Assembly: GCA_016702705.1 (NCBI GenBank)
Contig: JADJDM010000018.1
Location: 1 to 64,000, forward strand
Length of the DNA: 64,000 nt
From: Bacteroidota bacterium
GTDB taxonomy: Bacteria; Bacteroidota; Bacteroidia; B-17B0; Aurantibacillaceae
Reading direction: 5' to 3'
Below the pieces are notes generated by a model. It had not been told where the DNA came from and made no database searches. It saw only the letters and a list, made by a program, of their open reading frames with translations. Positions 30,085 through 38,948 of this stretch are shown piece by piece (the stretch's first letter is position 1; every line of letters begins with the position of its first letter). The translations under genes and the position numbers were made by a program.

Positions 30085-30943
30085 CTTTTTAATTAATTTA
30101 TTAATAATAGTTGAACCTTGCTTTACAAGATTCGGTACCGAATCTTGTAAAGCAAGGTTTTTTTGTTTGAACATAATTGGCGATAAGCCTCCTAAGCTAT
30201 CATGCGGCCTGTGATTATTATAATCATACATGAACTCCTCTGTAATTTCTCTAGCCTCATTTAAGTTCTCAAACAAGTAAGCATCAAGTACATTTCTTCT
30301 ATATGTTCCATTAAAACGCTCAATAAAAGCATTCTGAGTTGGCTTACCCGGTTGTATGTAATGAAAGTTAATTTTATGCATCTTACTCCATTCCTCTGTT
30401 AATCCGGCTATAAATTCTGGACCATTATCCATTCGTATTGTATTTGGCTTCGTACGTTGTTTAATTAATCGGTTGAGTACCCAAACAATTGAGTTGCTTT
30501 TTAATGAGTAATCAATTTCTATATGCAGTAACTCACGATTAAAATCATCTATTACATTAAACGTTTTAAATTTTCTTCCATTCATTAAAGCATCGTGCAT
30601 AAAATCAATAGACCAAGTATGATTGATACACTCAGGAACCACTAATGCTTCCTTGATTCTTGCTGGCAAACGTCTTTTACCTTTTCTGCGAATATTTAAA
30701 TTCATTGCTTTATAAATTCTATGAACTCGTTTGTGATTCCAGTTATTTCCCTCGAGTCGTATGCGACCAAAGGCTTTCCAAAATCCTTCACGTGGATGTA
30801 AATCAGCCTTTTAATTGCAGTTCATTCATTACTTCACTATCGTCTTTTTTTGTTTTGTAATAAACTGTAGCCTTACCAAGATTTAAAACTTTGCACGCCC
30901 TACTGATGCTGTAAGCTCCTGAACTACATATTTCAGTAGCCAT
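30070..30943 (-). CDS. IS3-family transposase OrfB, DDE catalytic domain (one frame break)
   Basis: From the ATG at 30941-30943 the reading is MATEICSSGAYSISRACKVL, the usual OrfB head. One extra G near 30807 breaks it; removing that gives ADLHPREGFWKAFGRIRLEG and a 290-residue protein. The catalytic triad is in CINHTWSIDFMHDAL (Asp), IRMDNGPEF (Asp) and QNAFIERFNGTYRRNV (Glu), with 35 residues between the last two. The C-terminal RPHDSLGGLSPIMFKQ is typical. In the -1 frame it joins orfA through the slippery run, giving the active OrfAB fusion. The frame break may be sequencing error, as elsewhere in the window. Confidence 0.9.
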
Positions 30944-30963
30944 TTGTTTTTTAACGCAAGGCT

Positions 30964-31229
30964 TTAAAGCTTTTTTTCTATAATCTCCTTCGCTAATTTT
31001 AAATCGAGCGCTAATTCAGCATACATGTGCTTTAAACGACGATTTTCTTCCTCTAAGGATTTCATTTTCTTTAGCTCATCAGAGTTCATTCCGCCGTAAC
31101 GCTCTCGCCATTTATAAAATGCTGCTTTACTTACGCCGTGATCTCTCACTATTTCTAATACTGATTTGCCATTATCAAACTCCTTGAGTATGTTGGCAAT
31201 TTGCTCGGGGTGAATCTTTTTTTCTTCAT
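30964..31229 (-). CDS. IS3-family OrfA, helix-turn-helix protein (one frame break)
   Basis: The ATG at 31227-31229 starts MKKKRFTPEQIANILKEFDN once one C is restored in CCCC (31207-31210); the rest reads RDHGVSKAAFYKWRERYGGM, an HTH of the transposase_8 kind, then a leucine-zipper-like coil SLEEENRRLKHMYAELALDL. 88 residues. The last codons contain the heptamer A-AAA-AAG (30970-30976), after which a -1 slip continues into ALKPCVKKQMATE of OrfB. OrfA alone normally binds the ends and represses transposition. Confidence 0.88.
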
Positions 31230-31258
31230 TTTGATTAGGTTAATTTATTAGTTTTTTT

Positions 31259-31296
31259 TCTACTAACAAATAGTCCTAATTTTTGGGGAGCTTACA
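31259..31296. repeat. Right (orfA-end) terminal inverted repeat of the IS
   Basis: Read on the minus strand it starts TGTAAGCTCCCCAAAAATTA; it pairs with 30049-30084 and lies about 30 bp upstream of orfA, so it probably also contains the element's promoter. Confidence 0.85.
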
Positions 31297-31991
31297 TCAT
31301 CACGTACATCTAAAAGATAAAAACGGAAACATTATTGGACATATTGTAAATATTTATGGGTTAAAAAAAGATAGTCTTAATCTAAATGGTTTGATGGAAT
31401 CAGAAGCATACATGTACATAACAAAAGATTCGTTACTTAAGCTAATGGAAGAAGATTCATTATTATTTGGTGAACAAAGAAAAAACACAAAACTATTCTT
31501 TCTAAACAACGACTCGCCTCAACTAGTTGATAATAGTGCTAAAGACATAAGTGAATTAGAAATGCAAGCTAGAATGAAAAGGCAAAAAGAGTTTCTTACC
31601 CAAACAAATACTACTAATGTAGTAAATTCGAAAGAACAAAAAATAATATTTTACTTCCCTTTCAATTCTTATTTACTTAACGATGTGCAGCTTGATTCGC
31701 TTAAATCCTATTTCGGAAAACTTTATCAAGATAAAAAATTCCCTCTTTTGCGAATTGAAGGGCATACAGATAGTAAAGGAACGCAAGAGTACAATAAAAA
31801 TCTCTCACGCAAAAGAGCAAAGAGTGTTGAAGCAGCCATTAAGTCATATCACAAACTATTAAAAAACATGGATTTGATTGCTGCTGACGAAAGTAAGCCG
31901 GCTGCCATCGAAACAACTGAAGATGGAAAAGATAATGAAGCAGGAAGACAACTAAATAGACGCGTTGAGATTACTATTTTAATAGAATAAA

Positions 31992-32726
31992 CTACTCAAG
32001 TGTTAAACCATTTTCTTCAAGTTGCTGAATACTTAATTCAGCTGCACGTTGTTCTGCTTTACGTTTAGAAATATGCTGACTCATCCCAAAAGCTTTTCCG
32101 TTAATTTCAACTGAAATTACAAACTCTTTTCGTGGCCCCTGCCCTATTTCTTTTACCAAGACGAAATCAATTTTCTTCTTACGTTGTTGGCAATAATTTA
32201 TAAGCTTGCTCTTAAAATCTGTATCGTTGTTTTCAATTTCATTTATATCTAAATGAATTTTAATGATGCGCTCAATTACAAATTTTTGAGTTACTTTAAA
32301 TCCTTTATCCAAATACACCGCGCCAATAAAAGCTTCGAAAGCATCGCCACTCATAGAACTTGCATGGTTACCTTTTAAATCAGACTTAATTAGTTTATCA
32401 AAACCCAGCTTTACTGCTAGCTTATTTAGTTGCGTTCTATTAACAATGCGCGAACGCACCTGAGTTAAAAAACCTTCATCTTTAAATGGGAATACTTGAA
32501 AAAGGTATTCGGCAACAATAGCGCCAAGCACTGCGTCACCAAGGTATTCCAAACGTTCGTTACTATTTTTCACTCCTGCTTTTATTTCAACAGCTGCCGA
32601 AACATGACGAAACGCCTGCTGATACAAAGAAATGTTTTTAGGAACAAAACCCGCTATCAAACGAACGGTTTGCGCTAATTTTTTGTCGGAAGGAGATTTC
32701 TTAGATGTAAAAAGTGACTTAAGCAA
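31992..32726 (-). CDS. rnc: Ribonuclease III
   Basis: 244 residues. Double-strand-specific endoribonuclease for rRNA and mRNA processing. The RNase III signature NERLEYLGDAVLGAIVAEYL (residues about 55-75) holds the catalytic Glu and Asp; the second acidic pair is in SMSGDAFEAFIGAVYLDKGF. The C-terminal dsRNA-binding domain runs from DFKSKLINYCQQRKKKIDFV to RKAEQRAAELSIQQLEENG. Third gene of the acpP-fabF-rnc run (7 bp after fabF), an order common in Bacteria. Its stop is 1 bp from the convergent interrupted PorE-like gene. Confidence 0.95.
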   Translation of the reverse strand: MLKSLFTSKKSPSDKKLAQTVRLIAGFVPKNISLYQQAFRHVSAAVEIKAGVKNSNERLEYLGDAVLGAIVAEYLFQVFPFKDEGFLTQVRSRIVNRTQLNKLAVKLGFDKLIKSDLKGNHASSMSGDAFEAFIGAVYLDKGFKVTQKFVIERIIKIHLDINEIENNDTDFKSKLINYCQQRKKKIDFVLVKEIGQGPRKEFVISVEINGKAFGMSQHISKRKAEQRAAELSIQQLEENGLTLE

Positions 32727-32733
32727 AATTAGC

Positions 32734-33984
32734 TTATTTATATTTTTTCAAGATAACACAAGCATTATGACCACCAAAACCAAAAGTATTACTTAATGCG
32801 TAATTTACTTCGCGTTTTTGTGCTGTATTGAAAGTGAAATTTAATCTACTATCAAATTCTGGATCATCAGTAAAATGATTAATTGTTGGAGCAATAATAT
32901 CATTCTTAACTGTTAGTACACAAGCCAATGCTTCGATTGCACCTGCAGCACCCAATAAATGTCCAGTCATTGATTTAGTTGAACTAATATTCAATTTGTA
33001 TGCGTGTTCGCCAAAAACTTTTTGAATTGCTTTTACCTCAGCAATATCTCCTAAAGGAGTAGAAGTTCCATGTGTATTTATGTAATCAATTTGCTCAGCT
33101 GTAATGTTAGCGTCTTTAAGTGCATTTAACATAACATTCATTGCACCTAATCCTTCTGGATGTGGTGCAGTTAAATGATGTGCATCTCCACTCATTCCAC
33201 CACCTACAACTTCAGCATATATTTTCGCCCCACGCGCTTTTGCGTGTTCGTATTCTTCTAAAATTAAACCCGCCGAACCTTCACCTAAAATAAAACCATC
33301 TCTATCCTTATCATACGGACGAGAAGCGGTTTTAGGGTCATCGTTACGAGTACTCATTGCGTGCATAGCATTAAAACCGCCAACACCCGCTTCGTTAATC
33401 ACAGCTTCTGAACCACCAGTAACGATAGCATCAGCCATTCCTAAACGAATGTAATTGTACGCATCAATCATTGCGTTTGTTGAAGACGCACAAGCTGATG
33501 TAACTGAAAAATTTGGTCCTCTAAAACTGTAACGCATAGAAATATGCCCCGCAGCAATATCAGAAATCATTTTTGGTATAAAGAATGGATTAAAACGTGG
33601 CGTTCCATCTCCCTTTGCGAATGCAGTACACTCTTCTAAAAATGTATCTAATCCACCAATACCAGAAGCCCAAATAACACCAATACGGTCTTTATTTAAT
33701 CCTTCTGCATTTATTCCAGAATCCTCAACAGCTTGAGCCGCTGCTGCAATTCCATAATGAGAGAAAGTATCCATTCTTCTGGCTTCCTTTCTATCAATAT
33801 AATCTTCGATGTTAAAGCCTTTTACTTCACAAGCAAACTGACTTTTAAACTTGGATGCGTCAAAACGAGTTATAGGTGCAGCACCGCTAACACCGTTAAT
33901 TAAATTATTCCAAAAATCATTAACGTTATTACCCACAGGGGTAACAGCACCAATTCCGGTAACTACAACTCGTTTTAACTGCAT
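32734..33984 (-). CDS. fabF: 3-oxoacyl-ACP synthase II FabF
   Basis: 416 residues. Condenses malonyl-ACP with acyl-ACP in fatty acid elongation. It begins MQLKRVVVTGIGAVTPVGNN. The catalytic triad is Cys in FSVTSACASSTNAM (near residue 165), His in INTHGTSTPLGD and His in STKSMTGHLLGAAGA. NTFGFGGHNACVIL closes the thiolase fold. Full length, no frame problem. It follows acpP by 19 bp and precedes rnc by 7 bp. Confidence 0.96.
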   Translation of the reverse strand: MQLKRVVVTGIGAVTPVGNNVNDFWNNLINGVSGAAPITRFDASKFKSQFACEVKGFNIEDYIDRKEARRMDTFSHYGIAAAAQAVEDSGINAEGLNKDRIGVIWASGIGGLDTFLEECTAFAKGDGTPRFNPFFIPKMISDIAAGHISMRYSFRGPNFSVTSACASSTNAMIDAYNYIRLGMADAIVTGGSEAVINEAGVGGFNAMHAMSTRNDDPKTASRPYDKDRDGFILGEGSAGLILEEYEHAKARGAKIYAEVVGGGMSGDAHHLTAPHPEGLGAMNVMLNALKDANITAEQIDYINTHGTSTPLGDIAEVKAIQKVFGEHAYKLNISSTKSMTGHLLGAAGAIEALACVLTVKNDIIAPTINHFTDDPEFDSRLNFTFNTAQKREVNYALSNTFGFGGHNACVILKKYK

Positions 33985-34003
33985 ACAAATTATTTAATAA
34001 AAA

Positions 34004-34243
34004 TTACTTTTTAGCGTTAGCTTCGATGTAAGCAACAGCATCTCCAACTGTAGAGATTTTCTCAGCTTGATCGTCAGGAATAGCGATATTGAATTCCTTT
34101 TCAAATTCCATGATAAGCTCAACTGTATCTAAAGAGTCTGCTCCTAGGTCGTTAGTGAAGCTAGCCGCTGGAACTACTTCTTTTTCATCAACTCCTAATT
34201 TATCAACGATGATTGATTTAACTTTTGCTGTAATGTCTGACAT
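34004..34243 (-). CDS. acpP: Acyl carrier protein
   Basis: 79 residues, acidic, with the 4'-phosphopantetheine site Ser in LGADSLDTVELIMEFEKEF. The surrounding helices match fatty-acid ACPs (MSDITAKVKSIIVDKLGVDE; AEKISTVGDAVAYIEANA). First gene of acpP-fabF-rnc. A good promoter is at 34275-34304. It is distinct from the second carrier protein at 34483-34725, which has the site motif WDSLMH. Confidence 0.96.
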   Translation of the reverse strand: MSDITAKVKSIIVDKLGVDEKEVVPAASFTNDLGADSLDTVELIMEFEKEFNIAIPDDQAEKISTVGDAVAYIEANAKK

Positions 34244-34274
34244 TGTGTTTAGTTTTTTTGATTAATTACGGATG

Positions 34275-34304
34275 CAAAGATAAGTTTAATGCTAATACTA
34301 CAAA
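34275..34304 (-). promoter_or_regulatory. Promoter of acpP-fabF-rnc
   Basis: On the minus strand TTTG (34301-34304), 18 nt, TATCTTTG (34275-34282). The predicted start is near 34268, about 25 nt before acpP. The spacing is one short of the usual 19-21 but both boxes are exact. Confidence 0.55.
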
Positions 34305-34482
34305 AAAATTAAAAATTATTTTAAAAAGCTGTTTATCAGTTACATATGAATAAAATAATTTTCAGAATACTCATAACTATCTAAAATTTAAATACTTAAA
34401 AGTGAATAGGTAGGCATTTAGCGATTTATTAAAGAAGAATTAACAATTTGGGAGTTTACTAAAAAAGCGTTTTACACTTAGT

Positions 34483-34725
34483 TTACAAGGTATTAGTTCT
34501 ATTTTTCTGAATACAGGCAGTTATATCACCAATTGTTTTAAACTCACTTACTTCATTAAAAGTAAAATTCAAACCAAATTCTTCTTCAATTTCACTTATC
34601 ACAATCATGTGCATTAAGGAATCCCATGCAGGAATATCATTAGCAGTTGTGTTTTCAGTTATAGTAATGTTTTCATCTTCAAAAACGTTTTGCAACACTT
34701 TTTCAATTCGCTTAATAGTTTCCAT
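34483..34725 (-). CDS. Stand-alone acyl/peptidyl carrier protein
   Basis: 80 residues: METIKRIEKVLQNVFEDENI, then NDIPAWDSLMHMIVISEIEE with the phosphopantetheine Ser in DSL, then FNEVSEFKTIGDITACIQKN. WDSLMH and the short length are like carrier proteins that serve discrete adenylation enzymes (for example DltC or the carriers of aminoacyl pathways), not the fatty-acid ACP next door. It starts 2 bp after the adenylation gene, so they almost certainly work together. Confidence 0.85.
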   Translation of the reverse strand: METIKRIEKVLQNVFEDENITITENTTANDIPAWDSLMHMIVISEIEEEFGLNFTFNEVSEFKTIGDITACIQKNRTNTL

Positions 34726-34727
34726 AT

Positions 34728-36228
34728 TTACTCGTTTAGTTTTGAAAAAAGCTTTAATTTTTCCATATCCAATTTTCCATTTATAGTTAAAGGCAAATGC
34801 TTAACAAATATAAATTTTGAAGGAATCATATATAAAGGAATTCTTTTTTCTAATAATTCATGCAACTTCATTTCATTATCACTTTCTATAAAAGCTATTA
34901 ATTGATTTGCGCCATTTTTTGATTCTACAATTACTTTATTCTGACAAGCAGAGTCCAAATAAATTGCATTTTCTATTTCTGCAAGTTCAACACGATAACC
35001 ATTTATTTTAACTTGCGAATCAAGTCTTCCATGAAATATTAAATTCCCGTTTTCATTTAAAGTTACTCTATCACCCGTTCTATAATAACGTTTATTACTA
35101 ATGTCCAAAAATCTATCCTCATATTTATTATTCAAATACGAATCAATAACTTGTTCGCCTTCAAAACAAAGTTCAGCCTCTGTATTCATATCCGAAATTA
35201 TTTCCCCAACTTCAGATACAAGTATAAAATTCATTTGTGGAAAAGGTTTACCAATTGGGACAATATCATTTTTGCTTTCTTGCCCAGCTTCTATCTCCTG
35301 CCAAATATAACGTGTGCAAACAATCGTTGTTTCCGTTGGTCCATAAAAATTATGAATTTCGCCATTGGGCAAACATACTTTCCATTTTTTAGCTAATGAG
35401 TGTTTTAATGCATCACCTGAAAAAAATGAATAACGCAAATCAGGGAAATTAAATTCGGTAAGATACTTTTCTATTAAACTTAATACACCAGGAACAAAAC
35501 TTGCAACTGTAATTTTATATTGTTGAATTGTTTTAAAAATAGCAATGTGTTTTGCATTAGCTTCAGGAACAACATACACAGTTGCCCCCACATTCCAAGC
35601 GCAAAAAATGGAGAATACAGAAACATCAAAACTTAATTCGTAGGATTGCAAAAACTTGTCATTAGCATTAAAATCATACTCGCCTAAATAATAATTAAAC
35701 AAATGATTTACGTTGTTTCTTGAAATAGGAACACCTTTTGGTTTACCTGTGCTTCCACTTGTATAAATTACATAAGCCAAATTAGAGTTGTTTTTTAAGC
35801 TCTAACTCAACTTGCCCCTAATTTTAAATTATCATCACTTTTAATCAGATTGGTTTCGAACAAAAATCGAAATCATTATTAAAACAAACTACATGTTTTA
35901 ATTTCGCATCCTCAACAATTTCTTTAATTTTCTCAGCAGGATATTTAGCATTTAGTGGGGCATAAGCAGAACCAAGATAAGAGACTGCTAATATTGCAGC
36001 ATATGAATCAACATGATTTTCGCATTGAATTCCTATTAGCTCGCTCTCTAAATGTTTTATTTTAGAATAAATGTAAAGCGATTTATTAAACAACTCAGAA
36101 TAAGTATAATTTTTATCGTTAATATTTATAGCTATAGCGTTAGGGCATTGCTTGTGCCAAAACAAAAAACCTTCAGCTAATCTGCTATCGGCATTTACGT
36201 TGCTATATGTTTTAAAAGAATTTGACAC
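34728..36228 (-). CDS. Stand-alone adenylation enzyme, amino-acid-activating type (three frame breaks)
   Basis: N-terminal part: MSNSFKTYSNVNADSRLAEG, NYTYSELFNKS, GSAYAPLNAKYPAEKI. C-terminal part: AYVIYTSGSTGKPKGVPISR (the AMP-binding P-loop), FYGPTETTIVCTRY, YYRTGDRVTLNENGNLIFHG and LTINGKLDMEKL with the catalytic Lys. Between 35780 and 35860 three homopolymer-type indels (a lost base near 35855, extra C at 35815-35818, extra T at 35791-35796) hide CSETNLIKSDDNLKLGQVEL and ELKNNSNL. The corrected protein has 499 residues, the normal size of a free-standing A domain such as DltA. The substrate is unknown. It forms a two-gene unit with the carrier at 34483-34725; no condensation or thioesterase domain is near. 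Confidence 0.82.
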
Positions 36229-36269
36229 GCTTAAATATTATTCGTAAATTTCGATAAAATATCATTAAG

Positions 36270-38392
36270 ATGAATAAATATCTTTTAGTCTTATCAACTC
36301 TTTTTATTCTTAACTTTTGTTTTGCACAACAAACAAAAATGAATTTTCATCTTTTAAATAAAATTCAAAATAACCCAGAAGCCAATATTAATGTACTTGT
36401 AAAATGCGATGAACAAAACATCAAAGAAATTGCAAGTAAATACAATTTAACTATCGCACATGGTAACAACATTATTTATTCGGTAAGTGGAAAGGGAATA
36501 AATTTAATGCAGGCTGCCAAAGAAAAGGGAATTAAAAGAATGGAATATTTCAAATCCAACTTACAAGTTTTGGATGATTCCTCATTGGTTAAAAACAATA
36601 TTCATCCTATTCATAATGGAGATACACCTCTTACACTACCTGGTTATAAAGGAAAAAACGTTGTTATTGGCGTAATAGATACTGGCTTAGATTTCGGACA
36701 TCCAGATTTTAAAGATTCATTAGGTAATACACGCGTAAAGTTTTTATGGGACCAAAAATTTGCAATAGCAAGTAATACACCTCAACCTTATAATTACGGG
36801 CAAGAGTGGGACAGTTTGCAAATAATGCTTGGCAATTGTACAAGTACCGACTACACAAATGGCGGACATGGAACAAAGGTTACAGGAGTTGCAGCAGGAA
36901 ACGGAATGACAGAATTTAAATACAGAGGCATTGCCCCTGAAGCAGACATTATTTTTGTAGCAATTGATTTTAATAACACAACAAATCAAACTATTTCAGA
37001 TGCTGTAAATTATATTTACGAAAAAGCGAATCAACTAGGTAAGCCCTGCGTTATTAATTGCAGTTTGGGGGATTATTATGGCTCGCATGATGGCACGGAT
37101 TTGCAGGCGCAATATATTGGAGGCTTACTGCTGCGCAACCAGGAAGAGCGATGGTTGCTGCAAATGGAAATGCCGGTAATATACCTTTTCATTTGGGGTA
37201 TTCATCAACAAATGATACAAGTTTTACATGGATTACAAATACAAGTAATCAACTTGTATTTGACATTTACGCAGACTCTGCAGAGTTCGCTAATTTAAAA
37301 CTTACAATTGGTGTAAGCGATAACAATTATAATTATAAAACAAATTTCGGCTTTAGAGATATTGATTCGTCACTAGGTGTAATCGTTTATGATACACTAA
37401 GATTTGGAGGCAATAAAATTGGTCACATATTAACTTATACTGATTATGCAAACGGGCTCTATACTTTTTCATGTTTAATAAATGCAGATAGTTTAAATTA
37501 TTTGTGGTCATTTGAAACTGCTGGAACAGGTAAAGTTGATTCATGGAATTTTGATTGGAAATCTGCTGGTTTGCCAAGCCCAACCATATTCCCGGAGATT
37601 ATGAAATATAAAAGGCCCGACACATTGCAAACTATGTGCACTAGTTTTCAGTGTAGTGATGATGTGTTAAGCGTTGGTAATTATGTTGGCAGAAACAGTT
37701 ATCATGATGTTAGAGATACTTTATACTTTTTTCCAGGAGTTGTTGATAGTATTTGGGAAACTTCAAGCTACGGGCCTACCAGAGATTTAAGAACAAAGCC
37801 AGATATTTGCGCAACAGGTGAAAACATTGTAACCGTTGGTGAACGCACTTTTATGCAGTGGCTAACTACTAATTATCCTTACATTGTTACAAGAGATAGT
37901 ATGCACATGATTTTTGGAGGAAGTTCGGCATCTTCGCCTGTAGTTGCAGGCTTAGCTGCACTTTATTTTGAGGCCAATCCAACTGCTACTAACCAAATGC
38001 TAAAACAAGATATTATTAACTGTGCTAAAACAGACACCTTTACTGGCTCTGTCCCCAATTATTTATGGGGAAATGGTAAATTAAATGGATTTGGCGCTCT
38101 TATATGCAGTTTACCTCCTCCTGTTAGTATTAAAGACAATAAGATTAATACAATGGAAATAATAGCATATCCCGTTCCTTTTAGCAATGAACTCAATATC
38201 ATTAATAACACCAATTTAACTGGAAAAATACAACTCATAGATATTAGCGGTAGAGTTGTTTATGAAAATGAGATTATATTAAAATCAGGAATTGTTTCAA
38301 AACAAAAACTCCCTGTGCTAGCACAAGGAGTTTACGTAATGGAAATAAAATCTAGAGAAAATGTGTTCAGAAAATTAATCCTAAAAGATTAA
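36270..38392 (+). CDS. Secreted subtilisin-like serine protease with T9SS sorting domain (one frame break)
   Basis: Signal peptide MNKYLLVLSTLFILNFCFAQ, then a propeptide-like segment to about residue 115. The S8 catalytic residues are Asp in VVIGVIDTGLDFGHPDF, His in TNGGHGTKVTGVAAGNG and Ser in MIFGGSSASSPVVAGLAALY. One base is missing near 37135-37145; its restoration joins GGLLLRN to PGRAMVAANGNAGNIPF (the oxyanion Asn region) and yields 707 residues. The C-terminus (ELNIINNTNLTGKIQLIDIS ... GVYVMEIKSRENVFRKLILK) is a T9SS type A tail. Probably an extracellular protease for nutrient peptides or surface processing. It overlaps the convergent lipoprotein gene by 4 bp. Confidence 0.9.
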
Positions 38393-38877
38393 TCCGCTTT
38401 AATATAAACATCTTCATCTTTATCAAAGAAAAAACTCATTGCCATATTCTTTTTAAAGAATGCTTTAATCTCTTCTGAACTAGCGAATTTTTCATCAATG
38501 TTCTCGGTTACTGGAGCTAAAGTTAATTTAGAACCACTAGTTGTCATTTCAACTTTATAAAAATAATAGGTTTTAGTAGTAGCTGACGTTTCATAAACAT
38601 TTAAGAAACGAACATTGTCAATTACTGAAAGAAATCCTTCATAAGCAGTTATTTCACCAGAGCTAGCGCTCTTTTTCTCGATAGAATAGGTAAACTCATC
38701 CTTTTTAGTAACGTTATAAGCATAATCCGAACTTGATTTAGCTTCCCATTTACCTAATATTTTTTCATCAATTTTAACTGCTGCTTTATCAATTGGGTTT
38801 TCGGATGTATAAGGACAAGCTGTTAATATCAACATTAAACCAACTAGCACACTGAACTGTAGAAATATTTTTTTCAT
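38389..38877 (-). CDS. Small lipoprotein of unknown function
   Basis: The start is the ATG giving MKKIFLQFSVLVGLMLILTAC; the longer reading would begin inside the terminator of the upstream gene. LTAC is a lipobox, so a lipoprotein is expected. The mature about 140 residues (ILGKWEAKSSSDYAYNVT ... FFDKDEDVYIKAD) look like a small lipocalin-like or calycin beta barrel by strand pattern, but I cannot confirm a family. It is separated from the PorE-like gene at 38949 by a strong terminator, so it probably has its own promoter. Confidence 0.7.
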   Translation of the reverse strand: MKKIFLQFSVLVGLMLILTACPYTSENPIDKAAVKIDEKILGKWEAKSSSDYAYNVTKKDEFTYSIEKKSASSGEITAYEGFLSVIDNVRFLNVYETSATTKTYYFYKVEMTTSGSKLTLAPVTENIDEKFASSEEIKAFFKKNMAMSFFFDKDEDVYIKAD

Positions 38878-38898
38878 AACTTTTATTTTTAGTTTATA

Positions 38899-38930
38899 AA
38901 AAAACCGTCCCAAAAAATCGGGACGGTTTT
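38899..38930 (-). terminator. Rho-independent terminator of the PorE-like gene at 38949-41006
   Basis: Perfect inverted repeat AAAACCGTCCC / GGGACGGTTTT around an 8-base loop, followed on the minus strand by a run of T. It starts 19 bp after the stop of the upstream gene. Confidence 0.85.
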
Positions 38931-38948
38931 AATTATTATTATTATTTA

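Larger units (their letters stand above)
30049..31296 (-). mobile_element. Complete IS3-family insertion sequence, 1248 bp
   Basis: Bounded by imperfect terminal inverted repeats beginning TGTAAGCTCCCCA and flanked by the 4-bp direct repeat TCAT (30045-30048 and 31297-31300), the target duplication. It carries orfA and orfB on the minus strand with a slippery A-AAA-AAG for -1 frameshifting at their junction and a DD35E transposase. It is inserted head-to-head against the host gene. The clean duplication and exact restoration of the host frame point to a fairly recent insertion. Confidence 0.95.
28394..31990 (+). pseudogene. PorE-like TPR/PD40/OmpA envelope protein interrupted by an IS3-family element
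   Basis: The ATG at 28394 gives MFKNTKSSPSVKIILILF, a signal peptide. Residues about 30-160 are TPR-like (AEHYFELKNYKKTTEHVLE). One A missing at 29170-29174 breaks the frame; restoring it joins SMKFSHA to KNIGSPINTELHDAAIQLS. Then come PD40 blades (IIYFASERSGGFGGLDLY, TLYFSSKGHSSMGGYDIF) and a carboxypeptidase-regulatory-like domain. The IS lies at 30049-31296 with a TCAT duplication; removing it and one TCAT joins YQEVH to HVHLKDKNGNIIG in frame. The end is an OmpA peptidoglycan-binding domain (LRIEGHTDSKGTQEYNKNLS). The intact protein would have 781 residues. It directly follows the type B substrate gene, as PorE-type partners of T9SS often do. The IS truncates it before OmpA. Confidence 0.88.
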
